Shown here: positions 7,609 to 16,163 of the stretch, piece by piece
Layout of the letters: each line of letters begins with the position of its first letter
Numbering within the stretch: the stretch's first letter is position 1
Assembly (NCBI GenBank): GCA_903929885.1
Contig: CAIYWI010000047.1
Span: 1 to 44,230, forward strand
Origin: an uncultured Phycisphaerales bacterium
GTDB taxonomy: Bacteria; Planctomycetota; Phycisphaerae; Phycisphaerales; UBA1924
Reading direction: 5' to 3'
Length of the DNA stretch: 44,230 bases
The notes under the pieces: generated by a model
The model's input: only the letters and a program-made list of their open reading frames with translations
What the model was told of the DNA's origin: nothing
Database searches by the model: none
Translations under genes and position numbers: made by a program

Positions 7609-8496
7609 TCATTCCTTGAGTTGCTTGAGCTCATCGCGGAGAATGGCGGCCAGTTCGTAGTTCTCCTGGGCGATGGCCTCGGCGAGGCGGCGGCGGAGTT
7701 CGGACTTCTGGCTGGGGGGCAGTTGGGGCACGAGCCCCTCGCGCAGGGCCCGCAGGGAGCGAACCTCGGAGGACTGCTCGTAGGCCCCGGGACGGGGCGA
7801 GCCGGCGAACGCGACCTTGAGGACATCGAGGCCCTCGTCGATCACGACGACGGCGGCCTTGGGTTCATTGTCGCGAACGGCCATGGAGGCCATCGCCCTG
7901 TACCGCATGGCGATGAAGTACGCCCGGTACTGCTCGAGCATGGTGCGATCGGACTCGAGTTGCGCCTTCTCCTTGCAGAGGTCGAGCACGGCGATGTTGC
8001 GGGTGGCGTCGCGGAGGACGCGTTCGTGGTCCTCCATCACGCTCAGCGCGACGGCGCGCTGGTTGTACTGCGAGAGTTCCTCTCGCAGGCTGCGGCAATC
8101 CTCGGGCGTGAGCGTTTGGCGGGGTTCGCTGCCGGGGTCGCCGGCGGTTCCATCCATCCCTTCCTCCGCGGGAGCGTCGGACGACTCGGCTTCATCGGGC
8201 GCGGACGCGGCGAGGGCCTCGTCGGCCGATTCGGCGTCGGTCGGATCGTCACCCTCGTGGGACGGCGCGTCGTCGCGGGGTTCGCCGTCGAACTGGCTTT
8301 CGAAGTAGTCGAGGAGGGAACGGAAGCCGAAGGGGGCCTGGCCGTCGGGGCGTCCCTCGAGGTGCATCTGGAGCAGGCCGAGATCGAGCCGCACCTGAAG
8401 GCGGGGTTCTCCATCATCCGCGGCGATGATGCGGACGGCGAGTTGGCCGGGCTGGTACTCCCACTCGGAGAGGATGGGGGAGATGTCGCGGGTCAT
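7609..8496 (-). CDS. UVR-motif-containing protein of unknown function
   Basis: A 295-residue cytoplasmic protein. The N-terminal region (EWEYQPGQLAVRIIAADDGEPRLQVRLDLGLLQMHLEGRPDG) is a compact beta-rich domain. An acidic, Ala/Glu/Asp-rich linker follows (about 75-125), then a helical middle. The extreme C-terminus, LRRRLAEAIAQENYELAAILRDELKQL, is a clear UVR motif, the Uvr(B)-Uvr(C) interaction helix pair also found in McsA and ClpC-like proteins. I prefer the ATG at 8496 over the one at 8511, because TATGTT at 8507-8512 could be a -10 that includes the upstream ATG. It may act as a DNA-repair or protease adaptor, but nothing in the context decides this. Confidence 0.75.
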   Translation of the reverse strand: MTRDISPILSEWEYQPGQLAVRIIAADDGEPRLQVRLDLGLLQMHLEGRPDGQAPFGFRSLLDYFESQFDGEPRDDAPSHEGDDPTDAESADEALAASAPDEAESSDAPAEEGMDGTAGDPGSEPRQTLTPEDCRSLREELSQYNQRAVALSVMEDHERVLRDATRNIAVLDLCKEKAQLESDRTMLEQYRAYFIAMRYRAMASMAVRDNEPKAAVVVIDEGLDVLKVAFAGSPRPGAYEQSSEVRSLRALREGLVPQLPPSQKSELRRRLAEAIAQENYELAAILRDELKQLKE

Positions 8497-8918
8497 GCTC
8501 GACGAAAACATAGGCGAGGGCGGGGTCGACCAAGACCCAGGGTCCGAAAGGGGCCTCCGGGGGCCGCCAGGGCGGGTGAAGGGCGGGAGCGTCCGAAAAA
8601 AACTTCCTGCGCGACAACTTTTCAACAAGCCGGGGCCGAAAGCGTCTCGGGCGGGGGGTGCTTGATGGCTTTTTGAGGTTTTTGAGGGAAAATCGCGGGG
8701 GTCGCCTTGCGTTTCCGCAAACGTGGTTCACCTTGTAGGATGCGAGGATTGCGCGGAGGAAGAGAGTCAACCCCCGAAATCCCCGAGTCGATGAAACCCC
8801 GCAAGGGGAGAGGACGGATACAAACACGCTGCTCGGCCCGATAGGCCACAGTGGAGGTTTGTTCCGGAGAGATCCAGAGGGCGGCACGGCGTTTCTCGCC
8901 GGGAAAGTGGGTTCATTC
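8497..8918. other. Intergenic region upstream of the sigma factor gene
   Basis: This 422-bp gap between divergent genes holds no supported gene. It contains a comparatively AT-rich stretch (about 8598-8700), a TTGCG-TTTC-CGCAA hairpin at 8707-8720, and a CCCC-GCAA-GGGG hairpin at about 8804-8815 inside the likely leader of the sigma gene. TAGGAT at 8736-8741 is a weak -10 candidate without a convincing -35. On the minus strand, TATGTT at 8507-8512 is a -10 candidate for the UVR-motif gene. Confidence 0.5.
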
Positions 8919-9842
8919 GTGAGTCACGCACGCGTTCAATCGCAGGGGGCGGCGACCGGGTCCGGGCGGCAGCACGAGCTGCACTCGTACATGCGAGACA
9001 TCAATCAGTTCCAGCTCCTGACCGCCGAGGAGGAGAAGGAACTTGGTTGGGCGATCATCAACGACAACTGCCCGCAGGCCCGGGACCGGATGATCCGGTC
9101 GAACCTGCGTCTGGTGGTGGCCATCGCCAAGAAGTACGCCAACCGGGGCATGCAACTGGCGGACCTGATCGAGGAAGGCAACATCGGGCTGATGCGGGCG
9201 GTGGAGGGTTTCGATCCCGCCCAGGGCGCCCGGTTCAGCACCTACGCCTCGTGGTGGATCAAGCAGGCGATCAAGCGGGCGCTCGTGAATGCGACGCAGC
9301 CGGTGCACATCCCGGCGTACATGGTCGAGCTGATCTCGAAGTGGAAGCTGGCCTGCCGCAAGCTCGAGACCGAGAAGGGGCACAGCCCCAGCATGAACGA
9401 CATCGCGGAGGAGCTCAACCTGCCCCTCAAGAAGGTGCGGATGATCCGCCGCGCGGTGAAGGCGTACCAGACGCCCTCGCAGACGCGGGAGGGCACGGAC
9501 CTCTCGTCGATGGGCGACATCCTGACCGACGGCCGCGTGGGGACCCCCCAGGAGCGGATGCTCGCGGGCGAGGAGCTCTCGATCCTCAAGCGGCTGATGG
9601 ACTGCATCTCCGACCGCGAGGCCACGATCTTGCGGATGCGGTACGGCCTGGACGGCAGCGAGGTGTACACGCTGGCGCAGATCTCCGAGACGCTGGGCAT
9701 CAGCCGCGAGCGAGTCCGTCAGGTGGCCGACGAGGCATTGACGAAGCTCAACCAGCGTCTGACGACGGGTCGCTGGCCCGAGGCGTCGATGCGGGAGCGG
9801 GACGAGGAGCGTGCACTGCTCAAGGTCGGCAAGCCGCAGTGA
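8919..9842 (+). CDS. RNA polymerase sigma factor, RpoD/SigA family
   Basis: A 307-residue sigma-70 family protein with regions 1.2 to 4.2. Region 1.2 starts at [17 protein letters not shown] (about 19-35). Region 2 holds [39 protein letters not shown] and the -10-recognition helix [18 protein letters not shown]. Region 3 follows, and region 4.2 ends with [19 protein letters not shown], the -35-binding helix-turn-helix. It lacks region 1.1 and the non-conserved region of large RpoD proteins, so it could be a compact primary sigma or a group 2 paralogue. Starts are uncertain: GTG at 8919 matches the N-terminus that seems conserved, while an open TTG lies at 8859 and a GTG at 8907. The gene is monocistronic and ends at a hairpin terminator. 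Confidence 0.9.
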   Translation: MSHARVQSQGAATGSGRQHELHSYMRDINQFQLLTAEEEKELGWAIINDNCPQARDRMIRSNLRLVVAIAKKYANRGMQLADLIEEGNIGLMRAVEGFDPAQGARFSTYASWWIKQAIKRALVNATQPVHIPAYMVELISKWKLACRKLETEKGHSPSMNDIAEELNLPLKKVRMIRRAVKAYQTPSQTREGTDLSSMGDILTDGRVGTPQERMLAGEELSILKRLMDCISDREATILRMRYGLDGSEVYTLAQISETLGISRERVRQVADEALTKLNQRLTTGRWPEASMRERDEERALLKVGKPQ

Positions 9843-9883
9843 GCCGGGGCGAGAGCCGAGCGATTCGACAACGATCACGATTC

Positions 9884-9920
9884 CAAGCCGCTCGCCGCGA
9901 TGGCGGGCGGCTTGTCATTT
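9884..9920 (+). terminator. Intrinsic terminator after the sigma factor gene
   Basis: CAAGCCGCTCGCC pairs with GGCGGGCGGCTTG through a 13-bp stem with one G-T wobble and a 5-nt loop. It is followed by TCATTT. The tail is only moderately T-rich. Confidence 0.7.
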
Positions 9921-9968
9921 GGCGTGGGCGAGAGCGGGGCGTGTCCGCCCGTCAGAGGGGCAGGAAGC

Positions 9969-9974
9969 TACCAT
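9969..9974 (+). promoter_or_regulatory. Candidate -10 of a leaderless transcript
   Basis: TACCAT lies exactly 6 nt before the ATG at 9981, so transcription would start at the A of the start codon. The surrounding GCTACCATCGCCGCATGATC is nearly identical to the minus-strand sequence at 24828-24846. Confidence 0.45.
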
Positions 9975-9980
9975 CGCCGC

Positions 9981-11573
9981 ATGATCGAGACGATTGCTGA
10001 CGCTGTTGACGGCATGCGGCGCGCCACGGCGACCGCCGCCCTCATGATCGCCGCCGCCGCCACGATGACGGCGGCGACGCCGGCCGCGGCCGACGACTTC
10101 ACGGATCAGGCCAACCGGCCGTACGCCCAGATCCAGGGCGGCCAGCGGAGCGACACCGCATTGCTGCCCGTGCTGGCGAAGCTCGAACCGGCTCCCAAGG
10201 CCGTCGAGACGATCTCGCAGGCGATGCTGCTGCCCGCCAACGCCGCGGGATGGGAGGAGGCGGCGGCCTGGGCGCAGGGCAAGCCACAGCAGGAGGCCCT
10301 GCAGACGCTGGCCACGATCACGAAGGAGCGCGACTGGAAGAAGGCAAAGGCCTTCGGGCAGCCCTACGGCATCGACGGCGTGCCTTTGGAGATGATCCAG
10401 GCGGGCCTGTTCACCGACCTTGGCGATCCGCCGACGCTCGCCGCGGCGAAGATCCAGTTCCTCCCCTCGCTCGACCGACTGGCGATCCTCGTGCACGTCG
10501 AGGCGACGCGGATGGCGGCGGCGGGCAAGCCCAACGATGCCATCGACCTGCTGATGAACCTGATGTGCCTGGGCCGCCAGATGGCCGACCGCCAACTGTT
10601 CCCCGAGGTCAAGTGGGGCCTGACGCAGATGAAGGCGTGCGCCGAGCGGATTCGCGACGTGGCGTACGTCGACTCGAAGGGGGCCTCCGCGACGGATGCG
10701 TCGCGGCTTCGCGAACAGATCAAGTTGCTCGACGACAAGAGCAACGCCTACTTGGATGTCGGGCGGATCGCCTTCCCGGCGGGAGACCGGGCGGCGGCGT
10801 CGCAACTCGTCGCTCGCATGTACCGCGCCGACGGTTCGGTCGACGAACAGGTCTTCGCGACGACGATGTCGCGTCTGGGCAGCACCAAGCGGCCGCTGCG
10901 GCTTTTCAGCGAATCGGGCAAGTGGCGGACCGTCGCCGGCGGACAGGCGGACGGCGCGCAGGCCAAGCAACAGGTCGACGCGCTCTTCAACGACTGGGCC
11001 TCCCGGTGGACGACGCCGTGGTTCGACAAGCGGATGGCCAACGTCCGGGAGTATGACAGGTTCGAGCGTGGACAGCACGCGGCGGCGGCCGCGGTGGTTC
11101 CCGACATGTCGGAACTGCAGAACCTGCGTCACCTGGTTCGCGTGGAACTCGCGGGGACCCGCACGGCCTTGGGCGTGTTCGGCTATGGCAAGACCATCGG
11201 CAAGTTCCCGCCTCAGTTGACGGCGATTCGTCCGGCGTGGGTGCCGGAGATCGACGTCGATCCCTTCAACCCAACCGGGGCCGAGGGCAAGCGTCCCGGC
11301 TACGAGTTCTTCGTTCCCGTGCGAGACGCCGCATTGGTGGGTGCGGGCGGCGGCGCGTACGAGGTGGAGATCGTCGCGGGGGGAACGCCCTTCCAGGTGC
11401 GGCTCAACGATGACACATTCGTGCTCTACTCCGTGGGTTCCGACAACGCCCGCAACAACGCCAAGCGGGTGCAGAACACCACCGACGTGGTGCAAGGCGC
11501 CGATTACCTGATCTGGCCCCCGGCCGTGTCGCTGGTTCGCCAGAATCTGGTCGACCGCGGCGATCTCAAGTGA
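9981..11573 (+). CDS. Exported protein of unknown function
   Basis: I do not recognise this 530-residue protein. Residues about 12-38 form an Ala-rich signal peptide (MRRATATAALMIAAAAT followed by TPAAADD), so it is probably exported. The middle is helical, with LLMNLMCLGRQMADRQLF and several Leu/Ala helices that resemble alpha-solenoid packing. The C-terminal part (about 400-510) is more beta-like, with DPFNPTGAEGKRPGYEFFVPVRD, and ends with GSDNARNN, which recalls the GxDGxxDGG-type ends of planctomycete exported proteins only loosely. The ATG at 9981 is preceded by a -10-like TACCAT at leaderless spacing. An in-frame ATG at 10014 would give a more typical signal peptide. The stop overlaps a GTG of the next frame, but the peptidase probably starts later. 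Confidence 0.7.
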   Translation: MIETIADAVDGMRRATATAALMIAAAATMTAATPAAADDFTDQANRPYAQIQGGQRSDTALLPVLAKLEPAPKAVETISQAMLLPANAAGWEEAAAWAQGKPQQEALQTLATITKERDWKKAKAFGQPYGIDGVPLEMIQAGLFTDLGDPPTLAAAKIQFLPSLDRLAILVHVEATRMAAAGKPNDAIDLLMNLMCLGRQMADRQLFPEVKWGLTQMKACAERIRDVAYVDSKGASATDASRLREQIKLLDDKSNAYLDVGRIAFPAGDRAAASQLVARMYRADGSVDEQVFATTMSRLGSTKRPLRLFSESGKWRTVAGGQADGAQAKQQVDALFNDWASRWTTPWFDKRMANVREYDRFERGQHAAAAAVVPDMSELQNLRHLVRVELAGTRTALGVFGYGKTIGKFPPQLTAIRPAWVPEIDVDPFNPTGAEGKRPGYEFFVPVRDAALVGAGGGAYEVEIVAGGTPFQVRLNDDTFVLYSVGSDNARNNAKRVQNTTDVVQGADYLIWPPAVSLVRQNLVDRGDLK

Positions 11574-11638
11574 GCGACGCGGGCGTCGATCGCGACTCCC
11601 CCACCAACACGAACGCCCCTCGGGCAAGGAACAACCAG

Positions 11639-12715
11639 ATGGAGAATCTCGATCTTCTCAAGCGGCTGTGCGAAACCCCCGGCGTCCCGGGACGCGAAGA
11701 GCGCGTGCGGGCGCTCATCGAGCGCGAGGTGGCGAGCCTGTTCGACTCGATCGAGACGGACGCGATGGGTTCGCTGATCTGTCGCCGCTCGCCTCGGGCC
11801 GGCAAGAAGCGAAAGCTCGCCAAGGGAGCGGGCTCGCCCACGCGGGTGATGCTGCTGTGCCACATGGACGAGATCGGCTTCTACGTGACGGCCATCGACA
11901 AGAACGGGTTCCTGTGGATGAATCCGGCGGGCGGTTTCGACACTCGCAATCTCTTTTCCCGCCGCGTCACCGTGGTGACCGACTCGGGCGACCTTCACGG
12001 CGTGATGAACCCCGGCGGGCGGCCGATCCACATCAGCAGCCCCAAGGATCGCGAGCGGGTGCCCGAGGTCAAGGAGTTCTTCGTCGACACCGGCCTTGAC
12101 GCCAAGGACGTTCACAAGAAGGTCAAGGTGGGCGACTACGTGGTGATGAACGAGCCGGCGCTCGAGATGGGCGCCAAGTTCGTCAGCAAGGCCCTCGACA
12201 ACCGCGTGGCCTGCTGGCTCGGCATCGAGGCCGTTCGCAAGCTCGAGGCCTCGGGTTCCGGCCACGCCTGCGAGGTCGTCGTGGCCTTCACCACGCAGGA
12301 GGAGGTCGGGCTCCGCGGCGCCAAGACCGCCAGCCACGCCGTGGCGCCGCACATCGGCATCGGCATCGACGTCACCTTGGCGTGCGACACGCCCGGCGTG
12401 CCCGACGAGGAGAGCGTCACGAAGCACGGCAAGGGCTTCGGGCTCCACATCAAGGACAGCAGCTTCATCTCCGACCATCGGCTTGTCGCGGACATCGAAA
12501 GGGTCGCGAAGAAGCACCGGATCGCCTACCAGCGGACGATCCTCGCCGCGGGCGGGCAGGATGGCGCGGCGGCCCAGCAGGCCGCGGCTGGCGCGAGGGC
12601 CGTGGGCATCACGGTGGGCACCCGGTACATCCATACCGTCACGGAGATGATCGACAAGAAGGACCTTTACGCCGCCCGCGACGTGCTCGCGGCCTATCTC
12701 GGCTCGGTCGATTGA
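11639..12715 (+). CDS. M42-family metallopeptidase (glutamyl aminopeptidase-like)
   Basis: A 358-residue dinuclear-metal aminopeptidase of the M42 family, whose members form large tetrahedral cytosolic complexes that trim short peptides. Visible metal and catalytic elements are LLCHMDEIG (His75 and Asp77), SKALDNRVACW (bridging Asp), TTQEEVGLRGA (catalytic Glu-Glu), GIDVTLACDTPG (metal Asp) and the late TRYIHTVTEM His. I chose ATG at 11639 because AAGGA lies 8 nt upstream and MENLDLLKRLCETPGVPG matches the family N-terminus. An earlier GTG at 11570 would add 23 unsupported residues. The adjacent dipeptide-permease-like genes make a role in peptide use plausible. Confidence 0.93.
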   Translation: MENLDLLKRLCETPGVPGREERVRALIEREVASLFDSIETDAMGSLICRRSPRAGKKRKLAKGAGSPTRVMLLCHMDEIGFYVTAIDKNGFLWMNPAGGFDTRNLFSRRVTVVTDSGDLHGVMNPGGRPIHISSPKDRERVPEVKEFFVDTGLDAKDVHKKVKVGDYVVMNEPALEMGAKFVSKALDNRVACWLGIEAVRKLEASGSGHACEVVVAFTTQEEVGLRGAKTASHAVAPHIGIGIDVTLACDTPGVPDEESVTKHGKGFGLHIKDSSFISDHRLVADIERVAKKHRIAYQRTILAAGGQDGAAAQQAAAGARAVGITVGTRYIHTVTEMIDKKDLYAARDVLAAYLGSVD

Positions 12716-12785
12716 CGCCTCGTCGTTCCGCCGCCGCCCCGCCACCCTCGCGGGCTCAGTCCCGCATGCCCGGGGCGTGCCCGCC

Positions 12786-13952
12786 ATGCACACGGCCATG
12801 ACCACGTCGGCGACTCCCTCCGCCCTCGCCTCGATCTGGTCGCGACTGCGGCTGCAGTCGAGACTCGGAGTCGTCGTGCTCGCGGTGCTGGTGGGCGCCT
12901 GCGCCTTCTCCCTGCCGTGGACGCTCGGTCGCGAGGCATCGGAGGCGGGTCGATCGGTTCCTCGCTACAACGCCGGCCGCACGGCCGACGCGCTCTCGGC
13001 CCCGACCTGGGCGCCGACCGATCCGCAGCGTGCGTGGGGCACCGATGCGCTGGGCCGAAGCGTGCTGGTGCGGTGTCTGGCGGGCGGGGCCGCATCGCTG
13101 GCCATCGGCATCCTCGCCGCCGCGGTGTCGGTGGGGATCGGCACGCTCTGGGGGGCGATCGCCGCGTACGCGGGTGGCCGGGTCGACGCGGTCATGATGC
13201 GGATCGTCGACGTGCTCTACGGCTTGCCGTACGTGCTGCTGGTGGTGCTGCTGGCGGTGGCGTCCGATGCCCTCGTGGACGAGCACGTCTCGAGGCGGAA
13301 GGAACGGACGGCGTGGGAGCGAACGCGACTGGCGGCGGTGCTCGGCGCTGCGGCGCCATCGCCGGCGACGATGGCGGCGATGCTGCGGGTTCCGGGGCCG
13401 GAGGCGACCGCGGAGGTGCGGCAGGTTCGAGCGGAGGCGTTGGAGGCGGTGCCGCCGCGGACGCTGTCGGACGGCGCGAGGACGATGCTGAATCTGGGCA
13501 CGCTGCTGGTGGCCATCGGCGGCGTGAGTTGGCTGACGATGTCGCGGGTGGTGCGGGGGCAGGTGTTGAGCTTGAAGGAACGGCCCTTCGTCGAGGCGGC
13601 GCGGGCGACGGGCGCTTCGCCGGCCCGGATTTTCCGGGTGCACCTGCTGCCGAACCTGACGGGGACGATCGTGGTGTACGCGACGCTGACGGTGCCCCAG
13701 GCGATCCTGCAGGAGTCGTTCCTGTCGTTCCTGGGGGTCGGGGTGCAGCCGCCGATGCCGAGTTGGGGCACGCTGGCGGCCGAGGGACTGGGAGAGATCA
13801 ACCCGTACGGCCCGAAGTGGTGGTTGCTGGTCTTTCCGTGCGTGCTGCTGTCGCTGACGCTGCTGTCGCTGAACTTCATCGGCGAGGGGATCCGCGAGGC
13901 GCTCGATCCCAGGGCCTCGCGGACGAGCGTGGCGACGGGGGGTGCAGCATGA
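12786..13952 (+). CDS. DppC/OppC-like ABC peptide transporter permease with insertion
   Basis: A 388-residue inner-membrane permease. An N-terminal membrane segment (about 27-44) and WGTDALGRSVLVRCLAGGAASL are typical of DppC. The coupling motif is EAARATGASPARIFRVHLLPN, followed by QESFLSFLGVGVQPPMPSWG and a final segment ending in GIREALDPRA. Unlike usual DppC proteins (about 290-300), it carries roughly 75 extra residues (about 161-233) between membrane helices. These are charged and Ala-rich (VSRRKERTAWERTRL to EAVPPRTLSDGARTML). The start is uncertain: GTG 12777, ATG 12786 and ATG 12798 are all possible and none has a good Shine-Dalgarno. It overlaps the ATPase gene by 4 nt (ATGA). No DppB or binding protein is in the window. 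Confidence 0.88.
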   Translation: MHTAMTTSATPSALASIWSRLRLQSRLGVVVLAVLVGACAFSLPWTLGREASEAGRSVPRYNAGRTADALSAPTWAPTDPQRAWGTDALGRSVLVRCLAGGAASLAIGILAAAVSVGIGTLWGAIAAYAGGRVDAVMMRIVDVLYGLPYVLLVVLLAVASDALVDEHVSRRKERTAWERTRLAAVLGAAAPSPATMAAMLRVPGPEATAEVRQVRAEALEAVPPRTLSDGARTMLNLGTLLVAIGGVSWLTMSRVVRGQVLSLKERPFVEAARATGASPARIFRVHLLPNLTGTIVVYATLTVPQAILQESFLSFLGVGVQPPMPSWGTLAAEGLGEINPYGPKWWLLVFPCVLLSLTLLSLNFIGEGIREALDPRASRTSVATGGAA

Positions 13953-14989
13953 CGCCGAACGAACCGCTGCTGCGCGTGCGAGACCTTTCGGTTCGCTTCG
14001 CGGGCGCCTCGGGCGCGGCGGTGGAGCATGCCTCGCTGACGCTTCACGCGGAACGGACGATCGCGATCGTGGGCGAATCGGGGAGCGGCAAGACCGTGAC
14101 CGCCCTGGCCGCGATGGGGTTGCTGCCCAGGGAAGCCGCGTGCGGGGGCGAGGCGACGCTTCGACGACGCGCCGGCGAGCGGACCGACTTGTTGCGTTGC
14201 GGCGAGCGAACCCTGCGGTCCATCCGCGGCGCGGAGATCGCGATGATCTTCCAGGAGCCCATGACGAGCCTGAACCCGGTGATGAGCATCGGCGAGCAGC
14301 TCGAGGAGTCGCTGCTGCTGCACCGGCCCGGGATGAGCCGCGTGGCCAGGCGCGAGGCATGCGAGCGGGCGCTCGCCGACGTGGGGATCTCCTCGCCCGG
14401 CGAGCGGATGTCGCAGTTCCCGCACGAGTTCTCGGGGGGCATGCGTCAACGCGTGATGATCGCGATGGCATTGGCGTGCGAGCCCACGGTGCTGATCGCC
14501 GACGAACCGACGACCGCGCTCGATGCGCACGTGCGTGGGCAGATCCTCGATCTCATCGACTCGATCCGCGCGTCGCGGCGGCTGGGCGTGCTGCTGATCA
14601 CGCACGACTTGGGCGTGGTGCGACGGCGGGCGGACGTGGCGTGCGTGATGTTCCGGGGGCGGGTGGTCGAGTACGGGCCGGCCATGCAGGTGCTCGACGC
14701 CCCGATGCACCCCTACACCGCCGCACTGCTGGCCTGCTCGCCCGGATTGGCCACGCGAGGGACGCGGCTGACGACCATCGGCATGGACGCGGCGACGACG
14801 TTCGTCGGGGCGGCATCCGCCGCGTGCGGGGGGCAACGTCCGTGGTGGCCGGGTTCGGGGGATGGGACGCTGCTCGGGGTCGAGCCGGATCGCTGGGTGT
14901 GCGTCCAGGGACGTCACGACGCCGGCGAGGGGCCCGACGTGGATGCGTCTCGAACGGATGGCCAGGGAGAATCTCGATGCGCGTGCTGA
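13949..14989 (+). CDS. DppD/OppD-like ABC transporter ATP-binding protein
   Basis: A 346-residue ATPase of the oligopeptide class. Walker A is GESGSGKT (about 39-46), the Q-loop region is IAMIFQEPMTSLNPVMSIGEQL, the signature is FSGGMRQRVMIAMAL, Walker B is LIADEPTTALD, and the H-loop is LLITHDLGVV. HPYTAALLACSP marks the start of the oligopeptide-type C-terminal extension. After that the tail is aberrant: the usual R-CP Cys motif with its spaced cysteines is not recognisable, and only scattered Cys residues remain. It starts inside the stop of the permease gene (ATGA) and overlaps the glycosyltransferase start by 13 nt, so translation is likely coupled. Confidence 0.92.
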   Translation: MTPNEPLLRVRDLSVRFAGASGAAVEHASLTLHAERTIAIVGESGSGKTVTALAAMGLLPREAACGGEATLRRRAGERTDLLRCGERTLRSIRGAEIAMIFQEPMTSLNPVMSIGEQLEESLLLHRPGMSRVARREACERALADVGISSPGERMSQFPHEFSGGMRQRVMIAMALACEPTVLIADEPTTALDAHVRGQILDLIDSIRASRRLGVLLITHDLGVVRRRADVACVMFRGRVVEYGPAMQVLDAPMHPYTAALLACSPGLATRGTRLTTIGMDAATTFVGAASAACGGQRPWWPGSGDGTLLGVEPDRWVCVQGRHDAGEGPDVDASRTDGQGESRCAC

Positions 14990-16128
14990 TCGTGGCCGAC
15001 GAACTGTTCGCCTCGCGAGAGCGCAGCCTGCTGACGAGGCTGGAGGTGGGCCTTGCCGACGAGGGCGTGCGGGTGGTCTACGCGGTGCCGCAGCGGGTGA
15101 TGGAATCGACGCCGGGCGGCGCGGCGGAGCTGTCGGGGGTGTTCACGAGCGTGGTGACGTACAACGCGCCGGGGCTGGCGATCGGGCGGCGGCTGGCCGC
15201 GCTCGAACTGGAGCGCAAGCTGGCCGACCTGTCGGGCGACCACGACACGGTGGACGTGGTGCACGTCTTCGGCGGCGTGGCGTGGCGACTGGCATCGATG
15301 ATCGCCGACCACGTGAACGCGCCGCTGGCGGTGGAAGTGTGGCGAGCGGGCATGGCGGAGGCGGCCAAGTCGCTGGTGGCCGACGCAAGGAGCGTGGAGC
15401 GAACCCTCTTCATCGCGGCCGACCCGCTCATCGAACGAGAGTTGACGGCGACCGCGGGACCGGTGAGCCGGTCCGGGCAGGTCGCGTCGCTGCGGACGCG
15501 GTGCATCCCGTGGGGGGTGCTGACGAGTGCGGAGCTGCGCCCGCGAGATCCCGGCGTCGGGACGCTCACGCCCGCCTCGATCCTCATGATCGGCTCGGGG
15601 CGCGACGCGGGCGCGTGGCGTGCGGCGCTCAAGGGCTGCTCGCAGGCCGTCGCGTCGGGGCTCGACCTGCTGGTCTTCGCCGACGCGCTGGCTGCGCGTC
15701 GGAGCGAACTGTGGACATGGGCCCGCGAGTTGGGGATGCTCGACCGGCTGAGCCTGATCGACGACCTCGAGAGCCGACGCGACCTCGTGCTGCAGGGGCA
15801 CGTGCTGGCGCTCCCCGAGGCGCGGGGCGAGCAGCACAGCATCACGCTCGAGTCGATGGGCGCCGGGCTCATCGTGGTGTCGGCCACCGATCCGCACTCG
15901 ACGGTGCTGCAGCCGGGACGAACGTGCGCATGCCTGGATCCCTCGTCGGCGACGCATTGGGCCGATCTGCTGACGAGACTGCTGCGAGATCACGCCGCCG
16001 CCGCCGCGCTGACCGAGAGCTCGCGATTGCACGTGCAGACCCACCGCAAGGCCTCCGACCAGGTGCGCGGCGTGCTGGCCGTCTATGCCGACCTGACGCG
16101 GACTGGCTCGTTGCCATTTGCCCCCTGA
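14977..16128 (+). CDS. Glycosyltransferase, GT4-like fold
   Basis: A 383-residue protein with a GT-B-like layout. The N-terminal Rossmann half opens with RVLIVADELFASRERSLLTRLEVGLADEGVRVVYAVP. A middle HVFGGVAWRLA resembles the donor-side loop H-G. The C-terminal half has SITLESMGAGLIVVSATDP, which matches the E-x-x-x-x-G-x-P/V nucleotide-sugar motif of GT4 enzymes (E-SMG-G). The ATG overlaps the end of the upstream ATPase gene by 13 nt and has GGGAG 7 nt upstream. The acceptor and sugar are unknown. Divergence from typical family members is high, so an enzymatically inactive or specialised homologue is possible. Confidence 0.72.
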   Translation: MRVLIVADELFASRERSLLTRLEVGLADEGVRVVYAVPQRVMESTPGGAAELSGVFTSVVTYNAPGLAIGRRLAALELERKLADLSGDHDTVDVVHVFGGVAWRLASMIADHVNAPLAVEVWRAGMAEAAKSLVADARSVERTLFIAADPLIERELTATAGPVSRSGQVASLRTRCIPWGVLTSAELRPRDPGVGTLTPASILMIGSGRDAGAWRAALKGCSQAVASGLDLLVFADALAARRSELWTWARELGMLDRLSLIDDLESRRDLVLQGHVLALPEARGEQHSITLESMGAGLIVVSATDPHSTVLQPGRTCACLDPSSATHWADLLTRLLRDHAAAAALTESSRLHVQTHRKASDQVRGVLAVYADLTRTGSLPFAP

Positions 16129-16163
16129 TCGTCTTCCCCGTCGCCCCCTCTGATCACCATCCC

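Noticed and set aside
8859..8918. TTG start at 8859 for the sigma factor gene
   Set aside because: GGAGG lies only 1 nt before it, too close, and the added residues resemble no sigma region. Kept as an alternative only.
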